Source: Coniella vitis (lineage: Eukaryota > Ascomycota > Sordariomycetes > Diaporthales > Schizoparmaceae). From it: a DNA stretch of 64,000 bases. The translations under genes and the position numbers were made by a program. Shown in pieces: positions 24,766-37,237 of this stretch (position 1 is its first letter; each line of letters opens with the position of its first letter). The notes below the pieces were generated by a model. That model was not told the origin of the DNA and made no database searches. It saw only the letters and a list, made by a program, of their open reading frames with translations. Where the stretch lies: NCBI GenBank assembly GCA_011317545.1, contig WUJK01000002.1:3534001-3598000 (forward strand). Reading direction: 5' to 3'.

Positions 24766-27635
24766 GAGCCCGTCCCTTGGACCGCCGATCCACTGCTGTC
24801 TGATGCTTGTGCAACAGCAGCAGCGGCCTGGCCCGGGGCAGATCACGACGTCTCCAGGGCCCCCCTCAGAAACACAGCCGCTGATCCGCCGCCACAGCTG
24901 CAGCCATTTGCATCAAAGAGCCAGACAAGGGAGAACTTGCTCCAACCCTGAAATGCTGCGTCTCTAGCCAGTGACTCTTGCAAAAAAGAGCCATTTAAAG
25001 GACCTGAAAAACTCTGATCTGCAGTATATGCGACTCTCTTTTCCCTTCGATTAACGCTGGGATTTATTTTTTTCAATTTTTTTTTTCTCCTGGCCCTTTC
25101 CCCCTTCATTTCCTGCCCGTGGGAAATGGATTCCTCCCCCCCTTTCCGTTTTTCTTCTTACGGCGTTCCTTCTAGCAGCAATCATCCTCTGGCTGTTTTC
25201 CTTTGTTTTTGTTGTTTCTTTGCGTGCTCGGTATCGCTTGTTTTGCGTTGCGCTATCAGTGGTGTGGGAGAGCACAACAGCAATTGACAAGGGTCTTGCG
25301 GCAGGTTGGCAGCCATTCACATGATGAAAGCTGGCTTGATTCGGCTGCAGGCACGTCCAGCAGCCCACTCGATGGCTGGGCAGCAAAACGACATGGAGAG
25401 GGAGTGGGGGAGTGCGAGCGTACGTCTCAAAAGAATTGCTTCTGAAGGCCTCCCTGGTTTTTCCTTCTCCCTCTGCTACCCTGCTGCATACCTGGGTGCC
25501 CGCCACGCGCGGGCTGCTGCTGCTGCTTGCTGCTCCTGCTCAGGGCCTTGTGTTTCCCAACATCAGCCGAGAACAGGCACGGCTCTTTTCTTGTTTTCGG
25601 GTTCTGGGTTTCAGCGGTTGATATTGGCTCTATGGCGTCTCGGATGGTGGGGGTCGAGACTTGAAAAGAAATTGTCGCGGTTACCATCACAAGGGGTTTT
25701 TCTTTTGATTGTGTTCCTTTAGCGTTGGCAGCCGGGAAGGCGGACAGTGGCCCCCTTCTATGTTACTCCCTTGACCTATGTGAAGGTCTGACTTGTGTGT
25801 TTTATTTGTTATTTTATTATATTTTCTTTATCTCGGTCTTTGTCTGCATGGCGGGTTAGATAGCATTCAGCGGAAAGGAACTTGGTATTGGATGGAGTGC
25901 CCGGTGGGCTGTGCGAGAAACTGCACGTCCGACCTGTGTTGGTCAGTGTGGAAATGGAGCCCAAACGAACACTAAGTGCTTTGGATATATAAAATAACAT
26001 GATTGGAACTCATGACTCTTCCTCTATGCACTTTCTTTTGCCGTGTGCCTTGTCCCCAATGGTGTTTTCATCGTCGCACATGGCCGTTGAGTGCAATCAC
26101 ATCCTCTCTCCCTGGAGTGATTGGTCTGCAGCTTTGGTTGGATGCTTGGATGCTAAGGAGAACCCCCAACAGCATGCAAAGCACAGTGTAACATGTAGCC
26201 ATATATTGCAACCCCACAAGGAAAAAGTAGAAGTAGTCGCTGATCGCTGATCTCTCGACTCGGGTCCGTTTGCATAGTACGTACGCACCAAGCCCAGGAA
26301 GTAGTGCAAAATATCAGCCCAGCTGGGCTGCCGCACCGTACATTACATGTGGGATGATTGAGTTCAAGCCTTTATTCCTCAACAAAGACGCGAGGTCACA
26401 AACCTTTCACCTGCTTGACCTAGCGAGCGCTGCCACTTTGACACTGTTGCCCGAGGATTCCCCTTCCTTTCACATCGGTGGAAGGGGGGGGGGTGCCAAA
26501 ACGCTGCAACGCTTCGTCGACGGCAAACAATGCCAGACAGGCAGGCTGTGGGCATGGCAAATTTCCAGACGGACCCCCAAGATTTGCAGAGCTGGTGTAG
26601 AATAAGGTTTGGAGGCGTGTCCTTACAGACTTCAGGCAAAGGGTGTACATTAGTCGTTGTTACAGATATATGTGTGTTTTTCTTTCCTAGTTCTTTTTCT
26701 TTTTTTTTTTTCTTCTTCTAGACTGAAGGGGTTTACAGCGGTAGCGTCCTACATACGAGCGAAGCAAGACAAGTAACCTGAACTTGTTCCTAAAGGTACT
26801 GTACATGCATAAGTTAGTGTGTTACTGTGTGTGTGATGCGCCACAGGGGAATAGATTGATAAGGATATGCGAGTATTGTCACTCTAATTCTTTTTGATTG
26901 AACTAAATAATTGGCACGATGTATTGGGGAGAGGGCGGAGGGGGGTGTGCATTAGACGAAACGAGCAAAGCTTCCGAAAAAAACCCCCTATTCCTATGCC
27001 AGATAACACCACCGAGAGCGGCCATTTTGTTTTGCCCCATGTACCTCGAGTTGTTTGCTGGGCAAAAAGCAAGACACTTGCATGCATATACATTTACTAC
27101 ATAGTACATAGTATACAAGTACATGGCAATTGCTTGTGTAACAGTAAGCAAGCAGGCATGGAGACAGACTATCAATTCTCGACCCCGGGTAGGAGGGGGG
27201 CACTGCCTCGTCCCATCTTCAAGGTTCTCTCCCTCTCCCTCTTCTCTATCTTTAGAGGAGAAGCAAGCTGAGGGAAGGGGGAAAAAGTAATAGCTTGCGC
27301 AAGATCGTCGGGAACATATGTAGGGTTGAAAAGAAGGGAAATAAGCATACCGGGTAGTGTAGGCTTTTTGGTTCCGCGCCTTTTTTGCTTTTGGTGTTGT
27401 ATATAGTAGCTGATGAAAAATACGGAATTAATGCTGGTATTCCTTCCATCCGCCGCTATCTACGCCCCAGATATAATTCTATTCTAACTTGTTCTACTTG
27501 GGCTGGCTGAGAAGCAGCATTTAGCAACAGGTATAAAGTGGTCTGTCAAACTTGATTTTACGTAGTATTATGTGTTATGATATATGAGAAGAAGACGAAG
27601 AAGGATGGATAGAATTGGGTAAAATAGGAAGGAGT

Positions 27636-27655
27636 AAAAAAAAAAAAAAAAAAAA
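27636..27655. repeat. Poly-A run of 20
   Basis: Homopolymer of 20 A inside an A/G-rich stretch. No retroelement sequence or target-site duplication was recognised beside it. Confidence 0.9.
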
Positions 27656-27822
27656 GAAGAAGAGAAGAAAAAAGAGACAATGTGCAATGTAACGCTGTAC
27701 AGCAAAAGGCAAAAAAGAATAGAGAATCCATTCGACGCCATGGTTTTGTTTGCTACTAGTACATGACTCTGACGTGTTGAGCTTTTATGTACTATATACA
27801 TATGTTGGCATTCTGGCTAGTC

Positions 27823-27842
27823 TTTTTTTTTTTTTTTTTTTT
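27823..27842. repeat. Poly-T run of 20
   Basis: Homopolymer of 20 T in intergenic DNA, about 170 bases from the poly-A run at 27636. The sequence between the two runs shows no coding signal. Confidence 0.9.
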
Positions 27843-30800
27843 GCCTTTCTTCGTACGTGGCAGGGCGTTACGCTATGGAAAATTCATCCACATTGTATCT
27901 GTATGTATGCATAGTAATCAAAATCCGTGCACATTTGTATACCCAGTAGAGGTAACTAGGAAAACCAGCTGAAACAGAGAGACGCCGGTCTGATGTTTTG
28001 TATGGCATATGCAGTAACACTTCCTTGGGTTAGCAAAATAGACTGTTACGCAGCAATTAGCAACACGATATCAACATTGACAGGAAAAGACAATACCTGA
28101 CAACTGGCGGAGCTGGCATATTGTGTGCTACTTTTCTCAACATCGAAATACTACTACTACTACTAGTATACTATGAATACGGGTACTATGATTCCCAGGC
28201 TTGCCAGGGTACATGTACTATACTATCCTGACTACTATACATAGTATATCTGCATTGAGGCTGCAGCTTCATTGGGTGCCAACTCGGTTGCTCTACATGT
28301 TACCCGCTTTGCAAACGGCTTCCATACCAAGACAAATAAATCCACTCGTAGTCAGTCAGTCGTATATATCTCAACAGAATACACTGCTCCAGCAAAATCA
28401 ATCACAAGTCATGATTACGTCGTGACTGGTCAATGTCCGGTCCACTGGTGGGCCCCGGCGTGACGCCGCTCTTCTTTTCTCGTCACCGCCCCTTTGTTCC
28501 CTCCGGCCCAGGTCTCGAACTCGCATTTAGCGAACGAGTAAGAGGGGAGAAAGCGGCTCGCTTTTTACAGGAAAAAAAAAACACTCCATGACCTTACTTT
28601 CCCATGGACTTTCTCTCAAGCAAAACAATGAATACATATTTCCCTTCTACTATGTAGACGCCAAAACAACATGCCGAAATTTGGCCTTTTGTGCTCACTC
28701 TCTCCATGAGTTCCCTCTTCTATCCGCTAGGCCTCGAAAGGCTTGCCCCCCCCCCCAGCCCCAAAAGAACCCTGAATATCAACTCTCAGACCCTTCACTT
28801 CCAAGTTGCCCGCTGATCTATTGCTTTGATAGCATAGCCACCCCTCCCCCCTCTCCCCCCCGGGGGGCCTTGGTGGTTGGTTTCGCCACCACTCCGAATT
28901 GGCCAGGGCTGTGCTGAGCTCCATGGTGGCGTTTCCTTGGTCTGGGATTTGGGTTTCCTCCTTTTACGTGTTGTAGCTTCTGGAGTTGGCATTCTCATGA
29001 TGGCCAATGGCGGGATGGGCGATCCGATACCTACATTAGTAAGGACGCAAAGGGGAAAAGGAAGGGAGGGAGGGATGGAGGGAGGGAGGAGAGGGCCAAA
29101 GAGCTGAGGACGCCGCCTTTGTTTTTTTTCTTGTTGTGGCCACTTTCCTGGGCATCCCGGACTGTGATGTACTAACGAACTCTGATCAGAAAGGGTTTTC
29201 TGGCGCAAGGCTGATGGGTGATAGGTTTTCCCTAGCACCTGTCATTGGATGATTCTGCGAGGCCTTTAGCATTCGTGTGCATGGTTTTCTGGGGGGGGGG
29301 TGGCTGTTTTTGTTCTTCTTTAATGCGGCACCTGGGGACTACACCGGTGTAGGAATGGCCGTCTTGAGTTGATTCAAAAGAATACTGGTCAAGTGATTTG
29401 CTCAAAGCCCTGAGATACCACCCTGGGATTCTTGGAATCATTTTCATTAGCGGGGGGGGGGGGCTCTGATTCCCGCCATCGCCTCGCATTGGTTCGTAGT
29501 CTGCTGTGAGAGAGGGAGAGCGGCGCTTTCCATAGTGTCGACGAGGCAATCCGCTTCTGTCTGGTAAACATGTCTGGGGTTAGGGAGATATAACCAACAG
29601 CTACTCAATATATGACCAACTTTCCGGCGAATCGAGTTCTTCAAAACACCAGCAAAAACAATAGGTATATAGCCAGCATCACAACAGAAGATCGAATCAT
29701 GGCTACTGGGAGCTTACGAGGATGTCCCAGTTAAAAAGAAGGACTTGCAATTCGGATAATATACAGTGACAAAAGTGAAGATCGCACATATATAGAGTTG
29801 ATTCATGATATAAGCATAACGAGAATGTGTGAGGTAGTGTCCAAGGAGATGTAGCACCACAATATCACAGCGCTCCATATCACCAGATTATATCGCAGGT
29901 AGTAAGTGCCTGCCCTGTGCTGTCCACGGCAATATGACTCCGCCTGGCTATAATTTGCGGCGTTTCTATCAAAGTCTTCACGTCTTATGCATCCACCTAT
30001 ACGCCTAGATAGATGACTCAACAGGTAGACGTTGTTGGGTCTACTGGCGCTCAAGCAGGTGAGTGTAAAGGACTGATTGCCACAAATTTACGAGAATTTC
30101 CCTCGAGAGTTCTGGTTTAGCATGGACTGACTGTCTTTTCGGTGGGAAAGCTAGACGTTATTTTGGCTCAGATTATATGCTACTGTGTCTCGCCGTGGAG
30201 GAACTGGAAGATAGATGAAAGGTGCCCTTTCGTGGTGCCTTTCTCTTGTCCGATAATATCCTATATGAGAGAATTCATAAGATGTTGACCAAGAACTGAT
30301 ACGAACACGGGCAAATCTCTAAACATGTAGGACCTTACCAGGCCATGGCCAGGTAGGTATCATGGGCACTCTTCAGATTCAGTGCCTTTTCCAATGTTCC
30401 ATAAGTATGTTGCAACTTTGATACTTGTCATGAATCAAATGCGAGTTGCCCCAGGTTCTATTGAAGACTCGAAGCATATGCGAAACGCCATAGAATAGTG
30501 TCAACAGCCGGATATATAGCTTATAAATGGAGCTCAAGATGCTTGGATAAGTCCTGGCTTGGTTATGACTTTGGAAATGCTGATGCAGGCTTTATTACTA
30601 CTGCATTAAAACTTCTGGATGCATTGCTGACCCGCTCACATAGAAACTTTACCGTGCAAAAAGCCATCCAGCTGCATGCATCAACCACACGTAAGTAAGC
30701 GAGCGGCAGCCAAAAAGGTCCCAGTCTCCTCATTCTTCTTTCTTTTGGATTCTGCATTCTGGCTAGATCGGTTGGATGGGAGACCAGGCAAGTGCCATGT

Positions 30801-31448
30801 GCCTCGGCAGTCACGAAGAAGGATGACTGGATAAGAGCACTGCTGAAGACGTGATGCCTAAGGAAAGACGACGTTAGTGACTGTGTACTGTGTACCGTGG
30901 TAAAGGTGGGGGTCTGAACTGAGTAAATGGTCACAACAAGGCTCTCATCTTGGTTTCGTATTTTGACGAGCCCAGACAGCTGCCTCATCGAGTATAGACT
31001 TCCGAAGAATAGGTACAGACGAACTGCAAACTCCAGCTATGTTCTGCCGCAAGGGGCTCCTCAAAGGTATACGGGGGCAATGATCTGTCCAGGAAACCCG
31101 CTGTACTATGCACCGAGTTGCTCGGACGTGCCTTGTTGTTAGCGGAGCAAAAGATTGGATGGGATGAGCTGCAGGTGAGCCACTCCGAGATCCCCCAAGA
31201 AAGTAGATAGATAACCCAGGTTCCCTTCGGAAATGGCGGACGGAGGGAAGGTGGAAAGGCGTGTAAAACGATCGATCGACAAAGGAGCCGCTCAAGGCTC
31301 CACGCCGGTGTGAGAAATCAGACCGCATCAAGTTCTTCTTGCTTTTGTACTATGTAGTGCTCACGCCCCGAATTGTCCTTCTGCGTTTTGGACCGTTGAA
31401 CTGTTTGTTCCATGTACGTGAATCACGCCAGGGCCTGGCAAAGCCCGC

Positions 31449-32110
31449 TTACCTTCTTGCCCAGCATTGCATCTTTGTTTGTGTGAGTGGTGGGAATTTA
31501 TGCATATGCACTCTCGAGAATGGGTGTTTGCAGGGTTCGTGTTCTTGACTGCGTCCCCTCCGTCTCACTTGGGAAGACGGGACTCGGCATGAACCGGTGA
31601 AGGAGGGTATACCAAAAGTAGATCTTTCTCGTAAAAGAGGTTCTCTATACATCAAGAATCCCCATTCGATGGCCAACGTGGGCTCATAGTCAGCCGTTGA
31701 AACTACCAAGTATGCGGAGCCGCAGGCGGGCTTATTAGATGCTGACGGGTAAATCTCAAGACGCTGGGTCCGTTCCGAGCCTTCACTCGGCCGTTGGCAT
31801 TTCACAACCAACGTGCATCACTTCACGCTTTGCTCATTCCAGCATCCTTTAGCTTCCGTATACAAGAAAGCATCAGATCGAGCATTTGAGTGGTCACGTG
31901 GTGGTGCGTCAGCCGATGCACCTCAACGGCGTCTCGGACGTGGCGTGTAGGATACCTTGGGACTTTGAGGAGCAAACATCGTGGGAATCTATTTCCAGTG
32001 ACTCTGAACCGATAACCACGCGTTGCATTACTAATTATATAGTTGGGGTTTCTTATCCGTGAGTTGTGGGTTTGTAATAAGCTGGGAATGATTGTCTGAT
32101 GCAGAATCAA
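31449..32110 (-). other. Two adjacent protein-like open frames, possible gene remnant
   Basis: Minus-strand frames 32110-31823 and 31811-31449 are separated by 11 bases and are in different frames. The first ends with a helix-like stretch (VTTQMLDLMLSCIRKLKDAG). The second contains RLEIYPSASNKPACGSAYLV and ADYEPTLAIEWGFLMYR. Amino-acid composition is more protein-like than the surrounding random frames. I recognise no family, start codon context or splice sites. This could be a decayed gene or chance. Confidence 0.2.
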
Positions 32111-32597
32111 CGATCCCTATTTGGTTCGAATACCACTGCTCCCGGGAAAATGACCGTTTGCCCGTTGGCCTTGGATTCAAGAAAATGGAGGGAGCGCAGT
32201 CTCCAGCGGCACTGCTACGCCGTGGGAAAAGCTTCAACGTACACAACTCTTGAGTCCCGGGCTACTTTGGTTAAGCCAGAAGACCTCTGTCTTATATATA
32301 TATATATAATACTAGGATTGGAACCTCGCCAGCTCGTCAAGGGCCTTTGCATCTATCCGTTAGTGCTACGGAAAACTCCCCTTTCTTCGCGGTTTCATGT
32401 TCAGCATAGTAATCTGGGAAAGAAAATATATTCTACTCTATGCTTTTCGCTTAAACCTCCATCGTACTTCCCAGATTCAATCAGGATCGCCATATCAAGA
32501 GTTAAGGCTGAAAGAATATGCCAACATTATTTTGTTTTGTGAAACAATCCAACATCAAAGCCGCAGGCAGCAAGAACACGGCCTTCTCGGCGGGGGC

Positions 32598-35305
32598 TTA
32601 TTGAGCAAGCCTGGAGCTTTGAAACGTCCCTGTCCGCTGAACATACTGCTTCCTCTTATCATACCCCTTGACGCTTTCAGGAAACGCAAACGCAGCATGC
32701 GGCGTGGGCCCGTCCGTCTCAATCTCACCAAACCGCAGCCTCGATTCGATCAAGTGCTTCTCCTTGGGCCAGTGACCCAAGCACGCGCCCCTGGACAGCT
32801 CATCGAGGTCTTTACTGCGCGATGTCGTGACAAATGTGCTAAAGTTTGTGTCGGCTGCATAGCCATTCGCAATGAACCCATGCATGCCCACGAGGAGCGT
32901 CAGGAGCGTGACGCCGACGGCAATGCTGTACGGCAGGATGAGCCAGAAGGGCTCGTACTTCCAGACTTGGCCGGCGGTGGTGATGGTGCAGGTTAGCGCG
33001 CTCAGCTGGCGGTCGTGCAGGTCCGCGTCAGACATCATGGAGAAGAAGACGGAGCGGTAGAGGGCGCCGATCGAGGCCGTCAGGTCGTCGCCGCCTGTGG
33101 GCAGCTGTGTCGATGTGTTGAGCAGGGTGGTTTGCGTGAGCTTTGTCCATGTGATGGCGTATTCGGTTGTTGGGTCGCTGACGTTGGCGAGGGTGACATT
33201 GCCGCTGAGGAGGTTGCGGAGGAGCGAGCCTGTGGCGTGGTAGGAGCTGCCAAGTGTCAGTATGCGAGTGTTTAGATACTGCGCCGGCGCATTTTCGAAT
33301 ACTTACCCAAACTCAAGGTAGTCTGTGGCATTGGGGCTCTCAGTATGGCCATTGGCCAGCAGGAGGTTGTGAAGCTGCGTTTCGCTGTCGGTGATGTTCA
33401 TTTGTCCGTTTGCAAAAGTGACATTGAATGTGTAGGTGGCATTGTACATTTCTGTGGGCATGCCAAACGATTAGATTCTCCTCCCAAAAATTAACCACGA
33501 TGCGTGTGCGAGACTCAAAGAGGGAGTAGTACACTGTTTGCAAAAGTAGCGCAAGGCAAGCAAAAGAGACACCACGTACGGCATTCTGAGATGTGTGCGG
33601 TCAAATTGCCCCATAGACTCGTAGCATTAGGCGTGCCAGTCGCCCAGCCCAACCAAAGCGAAGGCAAAGCCGTAAATACACCGATATCCGGATCGTTTGG
33701 ATTCGCATCACTCATGTTGGTCCAAATGAGCGGCGCGCCATTGTCGTCTTCGGGGCCCATTGGCAGAGACGAATAACTCGCGTAGAGCAAAGGCCCCTCG
33801 GGCACCATGTCGGATCTGCTAACCTGCTGCCCGGGCCCGCCAAACTCCTCTCTATCCTCGCAACCATACGCTGGGGCTAGGAAAGAAGTTGTGTATGTAC
33901 AGTTCGTCCCGGCGGGGCAAGGGTTTTCTGGCGCGATGGGCCCTGTGGTGGAGAGCACAGACAACTCAAAGAGACGCTGCAGCTCGGGCGATGGCTGATC
34001 GTAGATGTATTTGCCGTCGGCCCGAATGTTCCAATTTGCAAGGCCGGACAGGTTGTCTTCATCCTCGTCGAGGGTGTAGCCGATTTCGCGCGTGAGGTTG
34101 ACGGTGGGGATGTCGGAGCAGCTGGTGACGATGGTTTCGAATCCGCTTGTGGAAGTCAAGGTGGAGGGTGATGCAATAGCGCAAAGTGGCAGAGCCCTTT
34201 TTACATATTTACGATGAGTAGTTGCTCTTGAAAGAATATGCAGATGAGCTTCGACATACCATGAGATGGCAGCCAAAAGCGCTGGGAGCCAGGTCTTCAG
34301 GAGAAATTCAAGCTCAGTGAATTGCAATGGGTCATAGTAGACCTGCATGAATACAGACACGGTCAGTTCAAGATCTCGATATTTGTAGACACGGTGTTGC
34401 ATGAAAGTGGCCGTTCAGCATCGCGTAGTCACAAGAACGATTCCTGCTTACTGAAAAGATTGCATCAAGGGTGGACACCTTCAGTGCTCTTTTTTTGACG
34501 GCAAGCTGTTTGATGTGACAAAAAGTCCGTCAGCTTACTATGCCCACCATGAAATCATCGAGAAAAGTCACCTGTCCCATACCCAAGCCTGTTGTTTATA
34601 TGCAATTTGGACAGAAGCGATCAGCGTTGCCTTGACAAAAAAGGACAGAGCACTGCCGTATCTCGATGGCCACTGCGGGTCGCCCTTTACCTGATGGCCA
34701 TTGAGACTCGAGTTGTAGAGATGGTGTGCGACAGCACTGAGAAGACCTAGAAGCGCGAGGCCAATCATGGAACCTTGCATCCAGTACTCGTTGTAAACTT
34801 CCTTGACGACAGTGCACACCTTCACAAGCGGAGACTGTGAAAGTTGTGCGCTGGCTGGCGGGATAGCGGGTGTGACTTGATAGGTCGCTGTCTTTTTCAG
34901 AGTCGGACTCATGGTCACGGACGGCTTGACGGTAGAAGATTGGCTCAGGGCTTCGCGCGTCTGTTCCAGTGAGAGAGAGTCTTGGAGAGTATCACCGGTC
35001 TCGACGCGACCAGGCATGAAGAAGGTACGTGAACTGGGGGTTTGAGGGCTCACAGGGCTCGCCGCAACGCTTGAGCCCTCGCTTGGCTTGTCCGCAGTCT
35101 GTACCGTAGTTGGCAGGTTGGCCTCGGTATCGGAACCGCGGGCAGTGGTGACGGACGATGAGCAAGAGCCCTCGCAATTTTCTGCGGCAGACGGACAAGT
35201 TGAAGACGAGGGCGAGTTTTCCACCAACGTCTCGTGAGGTGAAGCCTCGTGTTCGTGGCGAGACTCCACTGAACGTGAACGGGGAGAAGGAGGCAATGCA
35301 GCCAT
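32598..35305 (-). CDS. Large fungal membrane protein (often annotated formylmethionine deformylase-like)
   Basis: Six exons (35305-34583, 34505-34452, 34342-34260, 34196-33580, 33451-33307, 33246-32598) encode 756 residues. The five introns are 60-128 nt with donors GTATGG, GTAAGC, GTATGT, GTACGT and GTAAGT. Residues 1-160 are a disordered Ser/Pro/Thr-rich tail. Hydrophobic helices follow at about 175-193 and 219-235, one at about 275-295, and one near the C-terminus (FWLILPYSIAVGVTLLTLLVGMHG). Between the last two lies a long domain with many N-x-S/T sites and cysteines, so it is probably lumenal or extracellular. The joins AYKQQAW-LAVKKRALKVSTLDAIFS and ISW-ALPLCAIASPSTLTS match a fungal family that databases label deformylase-like. 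No metal-binding HExxH or other deformylase motif is visible, so I regard that label as misleading. Function unknown. Confidence 0.8.
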
Positions 35306-37237
35306 GCTGGATCTCGTGTCAATGAAGAGCGCTGAAGAGACTGGTGCCGTCTACTGTCACGTTCGAGTCGCAGTCATGAAGAGTGAAAAGGTAAGTATAT
35401 TGCCATTTCCACACGGCGACGAAAGCCTGAGAGGACGGCGGTCCTCCGGCTTCTTATACAAAGAAGCCATCGATATAGGCCCTGTTTCACTGTGACGGCA
35501 GCCCCAATACTACTGCTATCCAAGTGTCTGAATGGCCGCATTCCAGGAAGCTGTATCAATATAGCGTTGGCAGGCTATAGTGGCCTGGCCTATTTGGGCG
35601 CATTTCGTCAAAGCAACCATCCATCACGTTGCTTACGAAGGAATCAAGGCTGCATATGCAGTGCCGACCCTGCGGCCACCAATCAGGCGAGGCAGTGACC
35701 ATCGCAATGCCTCAGCTGTGATTCCGGCTCTCGTCTTTGTGGCTTCAAATAGAGACCAAGATGGGTGCCAGCAGGTTCCTCGTTCTTGCGTGCCGGCCGA
35801 TGCTGCACTCAATATCTCGGCACATGTTAGAGTTGAGGTGAGAAAGCTAGTGTCGCTGCAGTGAGATGCACCGTCTGTATGATGGGCTCATTCATGGCTA
35901 TAAGCACTTAAAATGGGGGGTTTGGCGGTAAAGAAGGGTGAAGATTCCCAGAGGCAGAGCGATGACACCCTAAAAGCTTTCAAGGTTGTTCTTTGCATTA
36001 CATAACACAAGCCACCGGACTTCCCATGTGCTGTGTCTGTGTGTCTGTGTGTTTAGCATGTACAGCGGGCTGAGCCGCTGTGGATCAGGGCCCGTAAGGG
36101 AACGGCGGGGTCAAGATCCACTATAAGTCCTAGCTCCAGGAATCACCTGTAGCCACTTCTCAATTCCAGGTCCCCGTCGGCTGTGTTGTGGAAGATAAGC
36201 CACCACCACTTTTCGCCGTGGCAACACACCGAGAAGTCTTGGCAGCAGCACCTCCACGCTCCAGTAGTAGTTGCTTGAGCTGTGAGGAAGTGCAAAATAG
36301 CCTCTCTCTATGGCTTTCTTTCCCACCGCCACTTGTCGGTGTGGTGTGGGCCTGTCCCATTTTATACATATTCGCGTCTGCCCCCCTCCCTCCCATATCC
36401 CCTCTTGCCAAGCATCTCGCGTAAGCAACTCGCATGGCTTGATACAGAATGTTGATAGATGCATAAATGCTTAACCGAGAAGAGAGAACTATTGATCAAG
36501 GTGCTGCTGCCCCCAGCGAAGCGAGGGGGACGCAATGAAGACTATCGTGAAATATATCGAAAGAATATGCGTACAGATGCCTGGCCGCATCCTTCGCCGA
36601 GTCTTTGTAGCGGTGAACGGCAAGAGCACCCATGATGAATGGCATGGATGGGATGGATTGGTGGTGGACGGATGGCACGTAAAAGGTTATATCGGAAACG
36701 CTTCCGGCTGGGTGACTGGAATTGTACAGGCAAGTCGAGCTCCCATTGTCAGGTGGGGATGGGTCGTATCAGTAATCAAGTCAGCCTCCGTGTCCATATA
36801 AATGGCAAACATAAAAGAACTCGCATATTATACATAGTATAGCATACGTTCATGTGACGCATTCAAAACAATCCGCTCTCTCTGTAGGTTGCAGGACACC
36901 CTGCTGCCATTTCATCGGCTTTTTTATGATCCGCAATATACTGACACAACTTTCGTCTTTGTTCTTCGAAATAGAATCGATGAGCATCTCCATGCTTATT
37001 GTACAAATCGAGAGAGACCTTGACCGGCCAGACTCTGTCTATCAACTTGAAAAGTAATCGCAGCATTCCGGATGAGTAGGCAAGTTGTGGGCTGTGCCGA
37101 GGCCAACGTATGCGTAGAGCCCTGCAGCCGCACAACGCATTGCCCGCCAGCCTTTCAAAAGCTAACGCTACCATATATAGCTGACAAAAGCCTGACGCAT
37201 TTGCCATTGTAACCCTTCTCCCTTCTCACAGTATGCT
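35306..37237. other. Intergenic DNA between tandem membrane-protein genes
   Basis: Promoter side of the gene at 35305. It contains a GTGTCTGT repeat near 36032-36054 and one ACATAGTA word (36832). A minus-strand frame at 36863-37207 (114 codons, ATG start) lies immediately downstream of the next gene's stop; its second half looks protein-like, but there is no family match. Confidence 0.45.
36863..37207 (-). CDS. Doubtful small open frame
   Basis: 114 codons from an ATG at 37207, only 30 bases after the stop of the membrane protein gene upstream on the same strand. The segment MLRLLFKLIDRVWPVKVSLD followed by a charged helix (EEQRRKLCQYIADHKKADE) reads like protein, but no domain is recognised. 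It could equally be 3' untranslated sequence of the upstream gene. Kept only because composition is better than that of neighbouring chance frames. Confidence 0.18.
   Translation of the reverse strand: MANASGFCQLYMVALAFERLAGNALCGCRALRIRWPRHSPQLAYSSGMLRLLFKLIDRVWPVKVSLDLYNKHGDAHRFYFEEQRRKLCQYIADHKKADEMAAGCPATYRESGLF

Larger units (their letters stand above)
24766..32597. other. Long gene-poor tract, right part
   Basis: About 7.8 kb. It holds many homopolymers (10 G at 26484, 20 A at 27636, 20 T at 27823, 11 C at 28746, 10 G at 29291, 12 G at 29452), a GGAGGGA-rich stretch near 29060-29090, and five exact copies of the ACATAGTA word. Minus-strand open frames at 31449-31811 and 31823-32110 look more protein-like than the rest but lack clear starts or splice partners. 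No gene is claimed. Confidence 0.5.

Noticed and set aside
27636..27842. Poly-A and poly-T runs 170 bases apart, as if from a retroposed element or inverted repeat
   Set aside because: The interior shows no retroelement coding sequence, and no target duplication is visible. Simple homopolymers are common in this tract.
32120..32140. GGTTCGAA text resembling a tRNA B box
   Set aside because: No A box, acceptor stem or anticodon arm at the right distance.
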